Positions 28,373 through 37,718 of a stretch of DNA of 64,000 bases are shown here, in pieces (position 1 is the first letter of the stretch; each line of letters starts with the position of its first letter). The translations under genes and the position numbers were made by a program. The stretch is from Aquabacterium sp. CECT 9606 (lineage in GTDB: Bacteria; Pseudomonadota; Gammaproteobacteria; Burkholderiales; Burkholderiaceae_C): contig NZ_CAKKNB010000002.1 in assembly GCF_918741295.1 (NCBI RefSeq), forward strand, positions 868,001 to 932,000, written 5' to 3'. The notes below the pieces were generated by a model, which saw only the letters and a list, made by a program, of their open reading frames with translations, ran no database searches and had not been told where the DNA came from.

Positions 28373-31300
28373 ATGGGAGTCATTGTCGGAACGCCTCAGG
28401 ACGAGCAACTCATTGGCACGTCCGCAGGGGATGAAATCCACGCTGGTGCCGGCAACGATCTGGTGATCGGCCAGGAAGGCGATGATGTGTTGCTGGGCGA
28501 AGCGGGCAACGATCTGCTGGACGGAGGCCCAGGGGCAGACACTTATGTTTTCAACCGTGGCGATGGCCAAGACCGCGTGGTGCCCGAGTGGAGCTCAGGC
28601 TCAATTCAGCGCGATGTGTTGCAACTGGGCGCACGCATTGGCCTGGCCGATGTGGATGTCACGGCTCAGGGCAACGACCTGCTGCTCAGCCTGAGAGGCA
28701 GCAGCGACAGCGTGACGCTGGTCAATTATTTTGGTCAGCCCACCGACAACCGCCCCCTCATCCGCTTCGCGGACGGCGCCATCTGGGATGTGCTCACCAT
28801 CGATCGAAAGATCAACGCCAACATGGACCAATTGTTCGGCACGACTGGTGCCGATTTGCTGGACGGTGGCCTGGGCAACGACCTGCTGGTCGGCCAGGAA
28901 GGCAACGACACCCTGTACGGCGACGCCGGCATCGACACCCTCGACGGCGGGCCGGGCGAAGACACCTTGGTGTTTGGACGGGGTGATGGCCAGGACCGAG
29001 TGGTTTCCGACTGGGGGTCCACGCCAGGCCACCGCGACCAACTGCTGCTGGGTGCGGGCATCAGCTTGGCGGATGTGGATGTCAGCGCCTTGGGCCCTGA
29101 CCTGTTGCTCAGCTTGAAGGGCAGCACCGACAGCGTGCGCATTGCCGACTACTTCGGGCTGCCGCCGGACAGCCGCCTGGTGATCCGCTTTGCCGATGGC
29201 GCCATTTGGGATGCGCAGGCCATCGACCGCAAGATCAATTTCACCCATGACCAGCTGTGGGGCACGCCCAATGGCGACGTGCTGGACGGCGGCCTGGGCG
29301 ATGACTTCATCCAGGGCAACGAGGGTGACGACCTGCTGTATGGCGATGCCGGCAATGACCTGCTGGATGGCGGCCCAGGTTCTGACGTCTACCTGTTCGG
29401 CCGGGGTGACGGCCAGGACTGGGTGATGCCCAATCAAAGTTACATGCCAGGCCAGCGCGATCAGTTGGTTTTGGGCGCCGACATTGGCCTGTCCGATGTC
29501 GATGTCGGCATGTGGAACGGCGACCTGGTGCTCAGTTTGAAAGGCAGCACCGACAGCGTGCGCATCAGCAACTACTTTGCACAGCCACCTGAAAACCGTG
29601 TGTTGATCCGCTTTGCGGATGGCGCCAGCTGGGATGCGCAAACCATCGACCGCAAGCTCAATGTCAGCCATGACCAGCTGTTTGGCACGCCCAATGGCGA
29701 CGTGCTGGACGGTGGGCTGGGCGATGACTTCATCCTGGGCAAGGAAGGTGATGACCTGCTGTACGGCGATGCCGGTAACGACATTCTCGACGGCGGCCTT
29801 GGCGCCGACACCTTTGTGTTCGGCCGTGGTGACGGTCAGGACCGGATCATGCCCGAGTGGGGCGGGGCGCCTGGCCAGCGCGACCAACTGGTGTTGGGCG
29901 CGGGCATTGGCTTGGCCGATGTGGATGCCATGGCCGACAACGCCGATCTGCTCTTGCAGGTCAAGGACAGCAATGACAGCGTGCGCCTGGTCAATTACTT
30001 TGGCACCGCCCCGGAAAGCCGTCCGCTGGTCCGATTTGCTTCCGGCGCCGTCTGGGATGTCATGGCCCTTGACCGCAAGCTCAGTCCCAATGATGACGTC
30101 TTGCAGGGCTCAGCCAATGCTGATTTTCTCGATGGTGGCTTGGGCAACGACCTGTTGATGGGCAACGAGGGCGACGACCTGTTGTACGGCGACGCTGGCG
30201 ACGACACGCTGGATGGCGGTTGGGGTGCCGACACCTATGTGTTTGGCCGTGGCGATGGCCAAGACCGAATCATGCCCGACTGGGGCACCATCCCCGGTCA
30301 GCACGATCAGTTGCAACTGGGTACGGGCATCAGCCTCGCCGATGTCGATGTCAGTGTTGACGGCAGCGACCTCATCCTCAGCTTGCGAGGCAGCGCCGAC
30401 AGTGTGCGCATTGCCAACTACCTTGGGCAGGCACCTCAGAACCGCGTGGTGATCCGCTTTGCTGACGGCGCCAGCTGGGACGCGCAGGCCATTGACCGCA
30501 AGATCAACTTCAGCCACGACCAACTGTGGGGCACCCCCGATGGCGAGGTGCTGGACGGCGGCCTGGGCGATGATTTCATCCACGGCAATGAGGGCGACGA
30601 CCTGTTGTATGGCGATGCCGGCAACGACGTGCTGGATGGCGGCCCGGGCACGGACACTTATGTGTTCGGCCGTGGCGACGGACAGGACCGGGTGATGGCC
30701 GACTGGGGCAATCTGCCAGGTCAGCGAGACCAGTTGCAACTGGGATCCGGCATCAGTCTGGCCGACGTGGACGTGAGTGCGCAAAACAGCGACCTGGTCC
30801 TCAGCTTGACGGGCAGCAGCGATGCTGTTCGCATCGACGGCTACTTCGCGCAGATGCCGGAGAACCGCGTGGTGATCCGCTTTGCCAATGGCGCCATCTG
30901 GGATGCGCAGGCGATTGACCGCAAGCTCAATGTCAGCCATGACCAACTGTGGGGCACCCCCAATGGCGAGGTGCTGGACGGCGGCCTGGGTGATGACTTT
31001 ATCCAGGGCAACGAAGGCGACGACCTGTTGTACGGCGATGCTGGCAACGACGTGCTGGACGGTGGCCCGGGCGCCGACACCTATGTGTTCGGCCGTGGCG
31101 ACGGACAAGACCGGATCATGCCCGAGTGGAGCCCGATGCCTGGTCAGCGAGACCAGTTGCAACTGGGCGCGGGCATCGGCCTGGCTGATGTGGACGCGAG
31201 CCCCGAGGGCACAGACCTGGTCCTGCGCATCAAGGACAGCAGCGACAGCGTGCGCCTGGTCAACTACTTCAACATGGTGCCCGACAGCCGCCCCCTGATC

Positions 31301-32911
31301 CGGTTTGCCGAGGGCTACAGCTGGGATGCGCTGGCCATTGAGCGCAAGCTCAGCCTCAGCGATGACCTCTTGCAAGGCACCCCTGGCGCCGACATGCTCG
31401 ACGGCGGCCTGGGCAACGACCAGTTGGTGGGCTTTGACGGCAACGACTACCTGTACGGCGACCTCGGCGAGGACTTGCTGGACGGCGGCCTCGGTGCGGA
31501 CACGCTCGCTGGCGGCGCGGGCAATGACATGTACCTGGTGGACAACGCAATGGATGTCGTGATCGAGCGCGCTGAAGATGGCGATGGGGACGAGGTGCGC
31601 TCCTTCGTCACTTATGTTGCGCCCGAACACATCGAAGCCCTCAGTCTGGTCGGTGGGGCCGCCATCGATGGCTTCGCCCACGACTTGGGCATGTCCTTGT
31701 ATGGCAACAACGCCAACAACCGCCTGATCGGCGGCAAGGGCGACGACTGGCTGCAAGGGTTCAAGGGTGACGACTCCTTGGAGGGTGGTGCCGGCCTGGA
31801 TTACCTGTCTGGTGGCGTGGGCAATGACAGCCTTTATGGTGGCGAGGGCAGCGACTACCTCGTCGGCGACGAGGGCGTCGACCTCATGGACGGCGGGCAG
31901 GGCGACGACACCTACATGGTCGACAACAGCGCGGACACCGTCGTCGAGCAGCCCAATGGCGGAGACGACGACCAGGTCCGTTCCTGGGTGTCGTACACAG
32001 CCTCCAGCCAGATCGAAGCCTTGTACCTGATCGGCTCGGCCAACACCAACGCCTTCGCCCACAACGAAGGCATGTCCTTGTATGGCAACAAGGGCAACAA
32101 CCGCCTGGTGGGTGGCCAGGGCGACGACTGGTTGCAGGACTTCGGGGGCACCGACACGCTGGAAGGCGGCGTGGGCTTCGACACCCTGTATGGCGGCTCG
32201 GGCAATGACACCCTGTATGGCAATGAGGGCAACGATTACCTCAATGGCGGCGAGGGCGTCGATGCCATGTTCGGGGGCAAGGACGACGACACCTACATCG
32301 TCGAGACCAGCGGCGATCAGGTCAACGAATTGGCCGGGGAAGGCACCGACACCGTGGTCATCAGCAACTTGGGCAGCTACACCCTGGGCGCCAACGTCGA
32401 GAAAGGCACTTTGTCGGTGCTGTCCACCAGTGGCGCGGCGCTGACCGGCAACGGCCTGGCCAATGTCCTGACCGGCTCGGCCTTCAACGACACCCTGGCG
32501 GGCGCAGGCGGCAACGACACCTTGATCGACGCATCCACCACCTCCAACGACGTCTACACCTGGGGCCGCAGCATGGGGGCCGACACGCTGAGCGATTCGG
32601 GCGGCGTGGACCGGCTGGACGTGTTGTCGGGCACCGCCGCCAGCCAGGTCTGGCTGCGCAAGGTCAACAGCAACCTGGAGGTCTCGGTGATCGGGACGGC
32701 GGACAGCTTCACCATCAACAATTGGTATGGCTCGGGCGCCAACCAGGTGGAAAGCATCCGCCTGGCCGATGGCAAGACCTTGACCGCCGGCCGTGTGCAG
32801 AGCCTGGTCGATGCCATGGCCGCCTTTGCGCCGCCGGCTTCCGGCCAGACCACCTTGCCCGCCGACTACCAATCGGCGCTGAACGGAGCGATCGCGGCGA
32901 ACTGGGTGTGA
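28373..32911 (+). CDS. large RTX-like calcium-binding protein with seven 141-residue repeats
   Basis: The protein has 1512 residues and no N-terminal signal peptide. From the start to about residue 1000 there are seven tandem modules of 141 residues (first 142). Each has RTX nonapeptides (GGxGxDxxx, as in LDGGLGNDLLVGQEGNDTLYGD) followed by a beta-rich segment (VFGRGDGQDR...LLSL.GS.DSVRI.NYF). A longer RTX region with different spacers follows (about 1000-1380). The C-terminal segment ends ADYQSALNGAIAANWV, a likely type I secretion signal. GGGAG seven bases before the ATG at 28373 fixes the start. No type I secretion genes are in the window. It is probably secreted and calcium-stabilised, perhaps an adhesin or surface layer. 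Confidence 0.88.
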   Translation: MGVIVGTPQDEQLIGTSAGDEIHAGAGNDLVIGQEGDDVLLGEAGNDLLDGGPGADTYVFNRGDGQDRVVPEWSSGSIQRDVLQLGARIGLADVDVTAQGNDLLLSLRGSSDSVTLVNYFGQPTDNRPLIRFADGAIWDVLTIDRKINANMDQLFGTTGADLLDGGLGNDLLVGQEGNDTLYGDAGIDTLDGGPGEDTLVFGRGDGQDRVVSDWGSTPGHRDQLLLGAGISLADVDVSALGPDLLLSLKGSTDSVRIADYFGLPPDSRLVIRFADGAIWDAQAIDRKINFTHDQLWGTPNGDVLDGGLGDDFIQGNEGDDLLYGDAGNDLLDGGPGSDVYLFGRGDGQDWVMPNQSYMPGQRDQLVLGADIGLSDVDVGMWNGDLVLSLKGSTDSVRISNYFAQPPENRVLIRFADGASWDAQTIDRKLNVSHDQLFGTPNGDVLDGGLGDDFILGKEGDDLLYGDAGNDILDGGLGADTFVFGRGDGQDRIMPEWGGAPGQRDQLVLGAGIGLADVDAMADNADLLLQVKDSNDSVRLVNYFGTAPESRPLVRFASGAVWDVMALDRKLSPNDDVLQGSANADFLDGGLGNDLLMGNEGDDLLYGDAGDDTLDGGWGADTYVFGRGDGQDRIMPDWGTIPGQHDQLQLGTGISLADVDVSVDGSDLILSLRGSADSVRIANYLGQAPQNRVVIRFADGASWDAQAIDRKINFSHDQLWGTPDGEVLDGGLGDDFIHGNEGDDLLYGDAGNDVLDGGPGTDTYVFGRGDGQDRVMADWGNLPGQRDQLQLGSGISLADVDVSAQNSDLVLSLTGSSDAVRIDGYFAQMPENRVVIRFANGAIWDAQAIDRKLNVSHDQLWGTPNGEVLDGGLGDDFIQGNEGDDLLYGDAGNDVLDGGPGADTYVFGRGDGQDRIMPEWSPMPGQRDQLQLGAGIGLADVDASPEGTDLVLRIKDSSDSVRLVNYFNMVPDSRPLIRFAEGYSWDALAIERKLSLSDDLLQGTPGADMLDGGLGNDQLVGFDGNDYLYGDLGEDLLDGGLGADTLAGGAGNDMYLVDNAMDVVIERAEDGDGDEVRSFVTYVAPEHIEALSLVGGAAIDGFAHDLGMSLYGNNANNRLIGGKGDDWLQGFKGDDSLEGGAGLDYLSGGVGNDSLYGGEGSDYLVGDEGVDLMDGGQGDDTYMVDNSADTVVEQPNGGDDDQVRSWVSYTASSQIEALYLIGSANTNAFAHNEGMSLYGNKGNNRLVGGQGDDWLQDFGGTDTLEGGVGFDTLYGGSGNDTLYGNEGNDYLNGGEGVDAMFGGKDDDTYIVETSGDQVNELAGEGTDTVVISNLGSYTLGANVEKGTLSVLSTSGAALTGNGLANVLTGSAFNDTLAGAGGNDTLIDASTTSNDVYTWGRSMGADTLSDSGGVDRLDVLSGTAASQVWLRKVNSNLEVSVIGTADSFTINNWYGSGANQVESIRLADGKTLTAGRVQSLVDAMAAFAPPASGQTTLPADYQSALNGAIAANWV
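28400..31363 (+). repeat. seven tandem 423-bp coding repeats within the RTX gene
   Basis: Copies begin near 28400, 28826, 29249, 29672, 30095, 30518 and 30941. The period is 423 bases (141 codons), except the first, which is 426. Corresponding landmarks such as the DQLWGTPNG-type codons recur at exactly this spacing. Some neighbouring copies keep long identical stretches in DNA, which suggests recent duplication or gene conversion. A partial eighth copy starts near 31364 and merges into a different RTX region. Confidence 0.9.
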
Positions 32912-33033
32912 GCGCCAGCCAGGCGTTCAAGCCACTGAACTGAGGGGGCGCGGGCGCCGCGCGGGCCAATGGTGGGAGAAACCAGCGAGAATATATGGTT
33001 TTCCCCGCGCCCTCAGCGCCAACCAGCCCTCCC

Positions 33034-33666
33034 ATGATGCCTTTGTTCCAGCACCTCAAGCGCTTTGCGGCGCGGTGGCTTTCGGCCTTCACCGGCCCGC
33101 GCATCGTCTACGGCTGGCGCAACGCCAATGGCGTCTATTGCCCCCACACCCGCGTCAGCACCCACGCCGCCGTGGAAGAAGCCAAGGGCCTGGTGCTGGG
33201 TGACCACGTCTTCATCGGCCATTTCAACCGCATCGACGGCTCCAATGGCCTGGTGATCGAAGAAGGCTGCCAGGTCACCAATTACGTGTCCATCCTCAGC
33301 CACTCCAGCCACAAATCGGTGCGCATCATGGGACGGCGCTATGTGAACAACCCCAATCCGGCCGGGTATGTGCGCCGGCCCACGCGCATCGGGGCCTACA
33401 GCTTCATCGGCCCGCACAGCGTGATTGCGCCGGGCGCGCGCATTGGCAAGGGCGTGATCGTGCAGGCTTACTGCTTCGTGTCAGGTGAGGTGCCCGATTT
33501 CGCCATTGTGGGCGCGGGCGCGCCCGGCCGCCCGGCCGAGGTGATCGGCGACAGCCGCAAGCTTGACGGCGCCTTGCTGCAAAGGCACCCGGAATTGCAA
33601 TCGATCTACGCCCAGTGGGCAGGACAGGACAACCTGCGCCGCGCCTTGGGCGGAGACCGCCCATGA
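33034..33666 (+). CDS. left-handed beta-helix acyltransferase (serine/sugar O- or N-acetyltransferase type)
   Basis: This 210-residue protein shows hexapeptide-repeat signs (isoleucine/valine every six residues in LVLGDHVFIGHFNRIDG, IGAYSFIGPHSVIAPGARIGKGVIV), typical of left-handed beta-helix acyltransferases used to decorate sugars. The ATG pair at 33034/33037 is more family-like than an ATG at 32995, which would add a Pro-rich stretch. Its stop overlaps the start of the next gene by four bases (ATGA), tying it to the glycan cluster. It probably acetylates an amino sugar or a growing glycan; the acceptor is unknown. Confidence 0.82.
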   Translation: MMPLFQHLKRFAARWLSAFTGPRIVYGWRNANGVYCPHTRVSTHAAVEEAKGLVLGDHVFIGHFNRIDGSNGLVIEEGCQVTNYVSILSHSSHKSVRIMGRRYVNNPNPAGYVRRPTRIGAYSFIGPHSVIAPGARIGKGVIVQAYCFVSGEVPDFAIVGAGAPGRPAEVIGDSRKLDGALLQRHPELQSIYAQWAGQDNLRRALGGDRP

Positions 33667-34793
33667 GCGCGACCCACCAGCCGCCTTTGCGCATCCTGTT
33701 TTTTGCCGATGCATCGAGCGTGCACACCCGCCGTTGGGTCGCGGCCGTGGTCGAGCGGGGCGCCGAAGCCGTCGTCATCACGCGCCAGCCGGGTGAAGTG
33801 CCAGGGGCGCGCCAGGTCATCGTGATCCGGCCTGGGTCGGACAAGGCCTCGTGGTTCCGCGCTTTGCCCGAGATGCGGCGCGTGGTGCGCCAGCTTGCCA
33901 AGGACTTCAAGCCCGATCTGGTCCATGGCCACTACGTCACGTCCTATGGCCTGTGGGCAGCCGCCTGTGGGTTGAGCTGCCCCAAGGTGCTCACCGCCTG
34001 GGGGTCGGACATCCTGGTCACGCCCAAGCAAAGCCGTTTGATGCGTTGGGTGGTCGGCTGGTCACTCCGCCGCGCCGACCTCATCACGGCCGATTCCATG
34101 GACATGGTCGAAGAGATCGCCGGCTACGACCCGACCGCGCCCGTGCACCAGATCTTGTGGGGCGCCGACACCGACAAGTTCACACCGGCCGCGCCTGCGT
34201 CTGACTTCGAGGTGGTCAGTCTGCGGTCGTGGGAGCGCAACTACAACATCGACCTGGTCATCGAGGCCTTCGCCCGATTCCTGACCTTGCGACCCCACTC
34301 GCATGCCCTGCTGCATTTGCTGGGCGGTGGGCCGATGGAAGCGGGCTTGCAAGAACGCGTGGCCGCCTTGCGGCTGTTGCAGCAGGTGCGCTTTCATGGT
34401 CGGGTGGGTGACCAGGCCATGGTGGAAGCCATCCAACGCAGCCGCGTGTCGGTGTCGGTGCCTACCAGCGATGCCACCTCGGTGTCGGTGCTCGAATCCA
34501 TGGCGTGCGGCCTGCCCATCATTGCCACCGACCTGCCCGCCAACCGGCAGTGGGTCACCGAGCGGGGCGGCTGGATCGTGCCCGTGCGCGATGTCGATGC
34601 CGTCGCGCAGGCACTGCTGGCGGCTTACGACCACCCCGAGCGCCTGGCCCAGATGGGCGCGCACAACCGCGAGTTGATCGAGCGCGAAGCCTCACGGCGT
34701 GGCCAGATGGACGCCATGTGGCGCCTGTACGAGAAGCTGCTCCTGCCCGCGGTCAAAGGCGCCAGACGCACCGCGGCGGACCAGTCGCGTTGA
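33663..34793 (+). CDS. glycosyltransferase family 4 protein
   Basis: This 376-residue protein has the GT-B fold layout: an N-terminal acceptor domain (RILFFADASSVHTRRWV) and a C-terminal nucleotide-sugar domain with GRVGDQAMVEAIQRSRVSVSVPTSDATSVSVLESMACGLPIIATD. In the latter the Glu in SVLESMA is the conserved donor-binding residue of the family. It adds a sugar to the glycan being built. It overlaps the acyltransferase gene by four bases and is followed by the family 2 glycosyltransferase after 10 bases. Confidence 0.9.
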   Translation: MSATHQPPLRILFFADASSVHTRRWVAAVVERGAEAVVITRQPGEVPGARQVIVIRPGSDKASWFRALPEMRRVVRQLAKDFKPDLVHGHYVTSYGLWAAACGLSCPKVLTAWGSDILVTPKQSRLMRWVVGWSLRRADLITADSMDMVEEIAGYDPTAPVHQILWGADTDKFTPAAPASDFEVVSLRSWERNYNIDLVIEAFARFLTLRPHSHALLHLLGGGPMEAGLQERVAALRLLQQVRFHGRVGDQAMVEAIQRSRVSVSVPTSDATSVSVLESMACGLPIIATDLPANRQWVTERGGWIVPVRDVDAVAQALLAAYDHPERLAQMGAHNRELIEREASRRGQMDAMWRLYEKLLLPAVKGARRTAADQSR

Positions 34794-34803
34794 AGGCAAA
34801 GGC

Positions 34804-35907
34804 ATGGCCATGCGCATCGTCTCGGTGATCGTGCCCTGTCGCCATGAGCGCGACCACATCGAAGCCTTTTGCCGCAGCGTGGCCGCGCAAGTCTTGCCTG
34901 AAGGGTGGGCGCTTGAAGTGCTGATCGCCGATGGCCAGAGCGAAGATGGCACACGCGAGCGCCTGGCGGCCTGGTGCCTGGGCGACCCGCGTTTCGTCAT
35001 GCTCGACAACCCAGGCCGCATCGTGTCTTGCGGCTTGAACCGCTGCATCGAGCGTGCGCGTGGCGAGTTCATCGTGCGCCTGGACGTGCACACCGTCTAC
35101 GCGCCCGACTACATCGCCCAATGCCTGGCCACCTGGCAGGCCACCGGCGCCGACAACGTGGGCGGACCCTGGCGTGCCGAAGGTGCCGCCGGCCCGCAAG
35201 GCACCGTGCAGCGCGCCATCGCGGCGGCTTTCCAGTCACGCTGGGTGGCGGGCGGCGCCCTCTCGCGCGATCTGGCCTACGAAGGCGAGGTCGACACCGT
35301 GTACCTGGGGTCCTGGCCGCGCCAGACTTTCGAGCGCTTCGGTGCTTTTGACGAAACCCTGGTGCGCAACCAGGACGATGAGCACAACCTGCGCATCCAC
35401 AAGGGCGGCGGGCGCATCTGGCAATCGGCCCGCATCCGCTCGACTTACTTTCCGCGCGCCAGCGTGGCCGACGTGTTTCGCCAGTACCGCCAATATGGCT
35501 ACTGGAAGCCTTTCGTGATGAAGAAGCATGGGCGGGCTGCGGCGCTGCGCCACTTGATCCCCGGCGTGTTCGTGGCCAGCTTCGCGGTGCTGTTGGTTTT
35601 GGCGATCGCCTTGGAGCTGGTCCTCCACTTGGGCCTGGTGGCGCATGAATCGCCCGAATGGCTCGCATTGAGTTGGGTCAAACTGGGCGTGATGGCCTTG
35701 CTGAACCTGCAGTTCATCACCTACGCTGTCGGCGTGCTCTTGATCAGCCTGGCCATCGCCCGCCTCCAGGGCAAGGAGCTGGGGCGTTACCTGCCGCGCA
35801 TCATCGTGGCCTACCACGTTGGCTACGGCCTGGGCTCCATCCGGGGCTGGTTCGACGCCCTGGTGCGCGGCCGCCCCGACCCCGCTTTTGGCCGCCTCAC
35901 GCGCTGA
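34804..35907 (+). CDS. glycosyltransferase family 2 protein with C-terminal membrane helices
   Basis: The protein has 367 residues. The N-terminal GT-A domain begins [18 protein letters not shown], with the metal/nucleotide motif VRLDVHT in the DxD position. Further typical segments are [21 protein letters not shown] (acid catalyst region) and the [10 protein letters not shown] motif. Three membrane segments follow (about 253-345), resembling succinoglycan ExoA-like transferases. It probably elongates a lipid-linked glycan on the inner face of the inner membrane. It is separated from the DegT gene by 35 bases. Confidence 0.9.
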   Translation: MAMRIVSVIVPCRHERDHIEAFCRSVAAQVLPEGWALEVLIADGQSEDGTRERLAAWCLGDPRFVMLDNPGRIVSCGLNRCIERARGEFIVRLDVHTVYAPDYIAQCLATWQATGADNVGGPWRAEGAAGPQGTVQRAIAAAFQSRWVAGGALSRDLAYEGEVDTVYLGSWPRQTFERFGAFDETLVRNQDDEHNLRIHKGGGRIWQSARIRSTYFPRASVADVFRQYRQYGYWKPFVMKKHGRAAALRHLIPGVFVASFAVLLVLAIALELVLHLGLVAHESPEWLALSWVKLGVMALLNLQFITYAVGVLLISLAIARLQGKELGRYLPRIIVAYHVGYGLGSIRGWFDALVRGRPDPAFGRLTR

Positions 35908-35942
35908 ACAAACCGAACCGATGGAAGACGATTGGACACCCC

Positions 35943-37112
35943 ATGAGCCAAGCTGATTTTTTGCCTTTTGCCCTGCCCGAGATCGGTGAAGAAGAGATCG
36001 CCGAAGTGGTCGACACCCTGCGCTCCGGCTGGGTCACCACCGGCCCCAAGGCCCGCCGTTTCGAGCAGGACTTCGTCCAGTTCCTGGGCGACGATTCGCT
36101 GCAAGCCATCGCAGTCAACTCGGCCACGGCCGGCCTGCACCTGGCACTCGAGGCCATCGGCATCGGCCCCGGCGACGAGGTCATCACCACCACCCACACC
36201 TTCACCGCCACCGCCGAGGTGGTGCGCTACATGGGTGCCGACGTGGTGCTGGTCGACATCGACCCAGCCACGCTCAACATCGACCCCAAGGCGATTGAAG
36301 CGGCCATCACGCCCAAGACCAAGGCCATCATGCCGGTGCACTACGCCGGTCTGTCGGTGGACATGGACGGGGTGATGGCGATCGCGCGCAAGCATGGCTT
36401 GAAGGTGGTCGAGGACGCCGCCCACGCGCTGCCCACCACCTTCAAGCAGCAGACCATCGGCACCTTGCAAAGCGACGTGACGGTGTTCAGCTTCTACGCC
36501 AACAAGACCATCACCACGGGTGAAGGCGGCATGCTGGTCACGCGCGACGAGGCCATTGCAGCCCGCTGCAAGGTCATGCGCCTGCATGGCATCAGCCGCG
36601 ATGCATTTGACCGCTTCACCGCCAAGGTGCCCAGTTGGTATTACGAGATCGTGGCGCCGGGCTTCAAATACAACCTGACCGACATCGCGGCGGCCTTGGG
36701 CCTGCACCAGTTGAGGCGCGTGCGGGGCTTCCAGGTGCGCCGCGAGCAGATCGCCCAGCGCTACGACGAGGCCTTTGCTGACTTGCCGATCATCGCGCCG
36801 CCGCGCCCTGAAAACGCGGGCGACCTGCACGCCTGGCACCTGTACGTGGTGCGCCTGTCGGATGCCGCGCAGATCAACCGTGATCAACTGATCGACAGCC
36901 TCTTCGCCGATGGCATTGGCGTGAGCGTGCACTACATCCCCCTTCACCTGCACCCTTACTGGAAAGATCGCTATAAGCTGCAGCCCGAGCAGTTCCCGCA
37001 CAGTCAGCGCGCTTACGAGCGCATGGTCAGCCTGCCGCTGTACACCAAGATGACGGACGCCGACGTCGAGCGCGTGGTCACCTCGGTGCGCAAGGCCTTC
37101 GGGGCACTGTGA
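35943..37112 (+). CDS. DegT/DnrJ/EryC1/StrS family sugar aminotransferase
   Basis: This 389-residue PLP enzyme transaminates a nucleotide keto-sugar. The internal aldimine lysine is Lys188 in [14 protein letters not shown]. Other hallmarks are [10 protein letters not shown] near the N-terminus, [10 protein letters not shown] and the YxxxxHxxP-type segment [14 protein letters not shown]. It resembles PglE-type enzymes making 4-amino sugars. The sugar dehydratase that should supply its substrate is not in the window. Its stop overlaps the GTG start of the next gene by four bases (GTGA). Confidence 0.93.
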   Translation: MSQADFLPFALPEIGEEEIAEVVDTLRSGWVTTGPKARRFEQDFVQFLGDDSLQAIAVNSATAGLHLALEAIGIGPGDEVITTTHTFTATAEVVRYMGADVVLVDIDPATLNIDPKAIEAAITPKTKAIMPVHYAGLSVDMDGVMAIARKHGLKVVEDAAHALPTTFKQQTIGTLQSDVTVFSFYANKTITTGEGGMLVTRDEAIAARCKVMRLHGISRDAFDRFTAKVPSWYYEIVAPGFKYNLTDIAAALGLHQLRRVRGFQVRREQIAQRYDEAFADLPIIAPPRPENAGDLHAWHLYVVRLSDAAQINRDQLIDSLFADGIGVSVHYIPLHLHPYWKDRYKLQPEQFPHSQRAYERMVSLPLYTKMTDADVERVVTSVRKAFGAL

Positions 37113-37705
37113 GCAAAAGGTTGTTCGATTGGGGCTTGGCCTCGCTGGGCCTGCTCCTGCTGAGCCCGGCCCTGCTGCTGGTGGCGTTGGCGATCAAGCT
37201 GGATTCACCCGGCCCCGTGTTCTTCCGGCAGGAAAGGGTGGGGCGCTTTGGCCAGCCGTTCCGCATCCACAAGTTCCGCACCATGCGGCACGATCCGCAG
37301 GGGGCCGGCCCCCAGATCACCGTGGGCCTTGACCGCCGCATCACGCGCATCGGGCACGCGCTGCGTGCCAGCAAGCTCGATGAGCTGCCGCAACTGATCG
37401 ACGTGTGGCTGGGCCGCATGAGTCTGGTCGGGCCGCGCCCCGAAGTGCCGCGCTATGTGGCGCACTACCCCGCCTCGGTGCGCGACAAGGTGCTGTCGGT
37501 GCGCCCCGGCATCACCGACATCGCCTCGATCGAATACCGCGACGAGAGCAATGTGCTGGCCCGCGCCAGCGATCCCGAGCATGCCTACATCCACGAGATC
37601 CTGCCCCACAAGCTGGAGCTGGCCTTGCGCTATGTGGACCAGGCCTCGGTGTGGACCGACATCCGCTTGATCGCGCGCACCCTCGTGGCCATCGTCAAAG
37701 GCTGA
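37109..37705 (+). CDS. initiating sugar transferase (PglC-like polyprenyl-phosphate phosphoglycosyl transferase)
   Basis: This 198-residue protein is the short, PglC-like form with one N-terminal re-entrant membrane helix (about 9-31). The catalytic core shows [22 protein letters not shown], then [29 protein letters not shown], the hallmark of the family, with Asp-Glu in DELPQ. It transfers a sugar-1-phosphate to undecaprenyl phosphate, starting glycan assembly. The GTG start overlaps the aminotransferase stop, so the two are coupled. Together they can make and load one amino sugar. It is the last gene of the plus-strand glycan cluster. Confidence 0.93.
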   Translation: MSKRLFDWGLASLGLLLLSPALLLVALAIKLDSPGPVFFRQERVGRFGQPFRIHKFRTMRHDPQGAGPQITVGLDRRITRIGHALRASKLDELPQLIDVWLGRMSLVGPRPEVPRYVAHYPASVRDKVLSVRPGITDIASIEYRDESNVLARASDPEHAYIHEILPHKLELALRYVDQASVWTDIRLIARTLVAIVKG

Positions 37706-37718
37706 TCCCCGCGGCCGC

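Noticed and set aside
28400..31363. Evenly spaced repeats as a CRISPR array
   Set aside because: The unit is 423 bases, is coding throughout, and has no short-repeat/unique-spacer pattern. It is the RTX protein repeat.
30110..32872. 920-codon open frame on the minus strand
   Set aside because: It is antisense to the RTX gene and repeats with the same period. It is a mirror of the RTX codons and has no start signal or recognisable domain.
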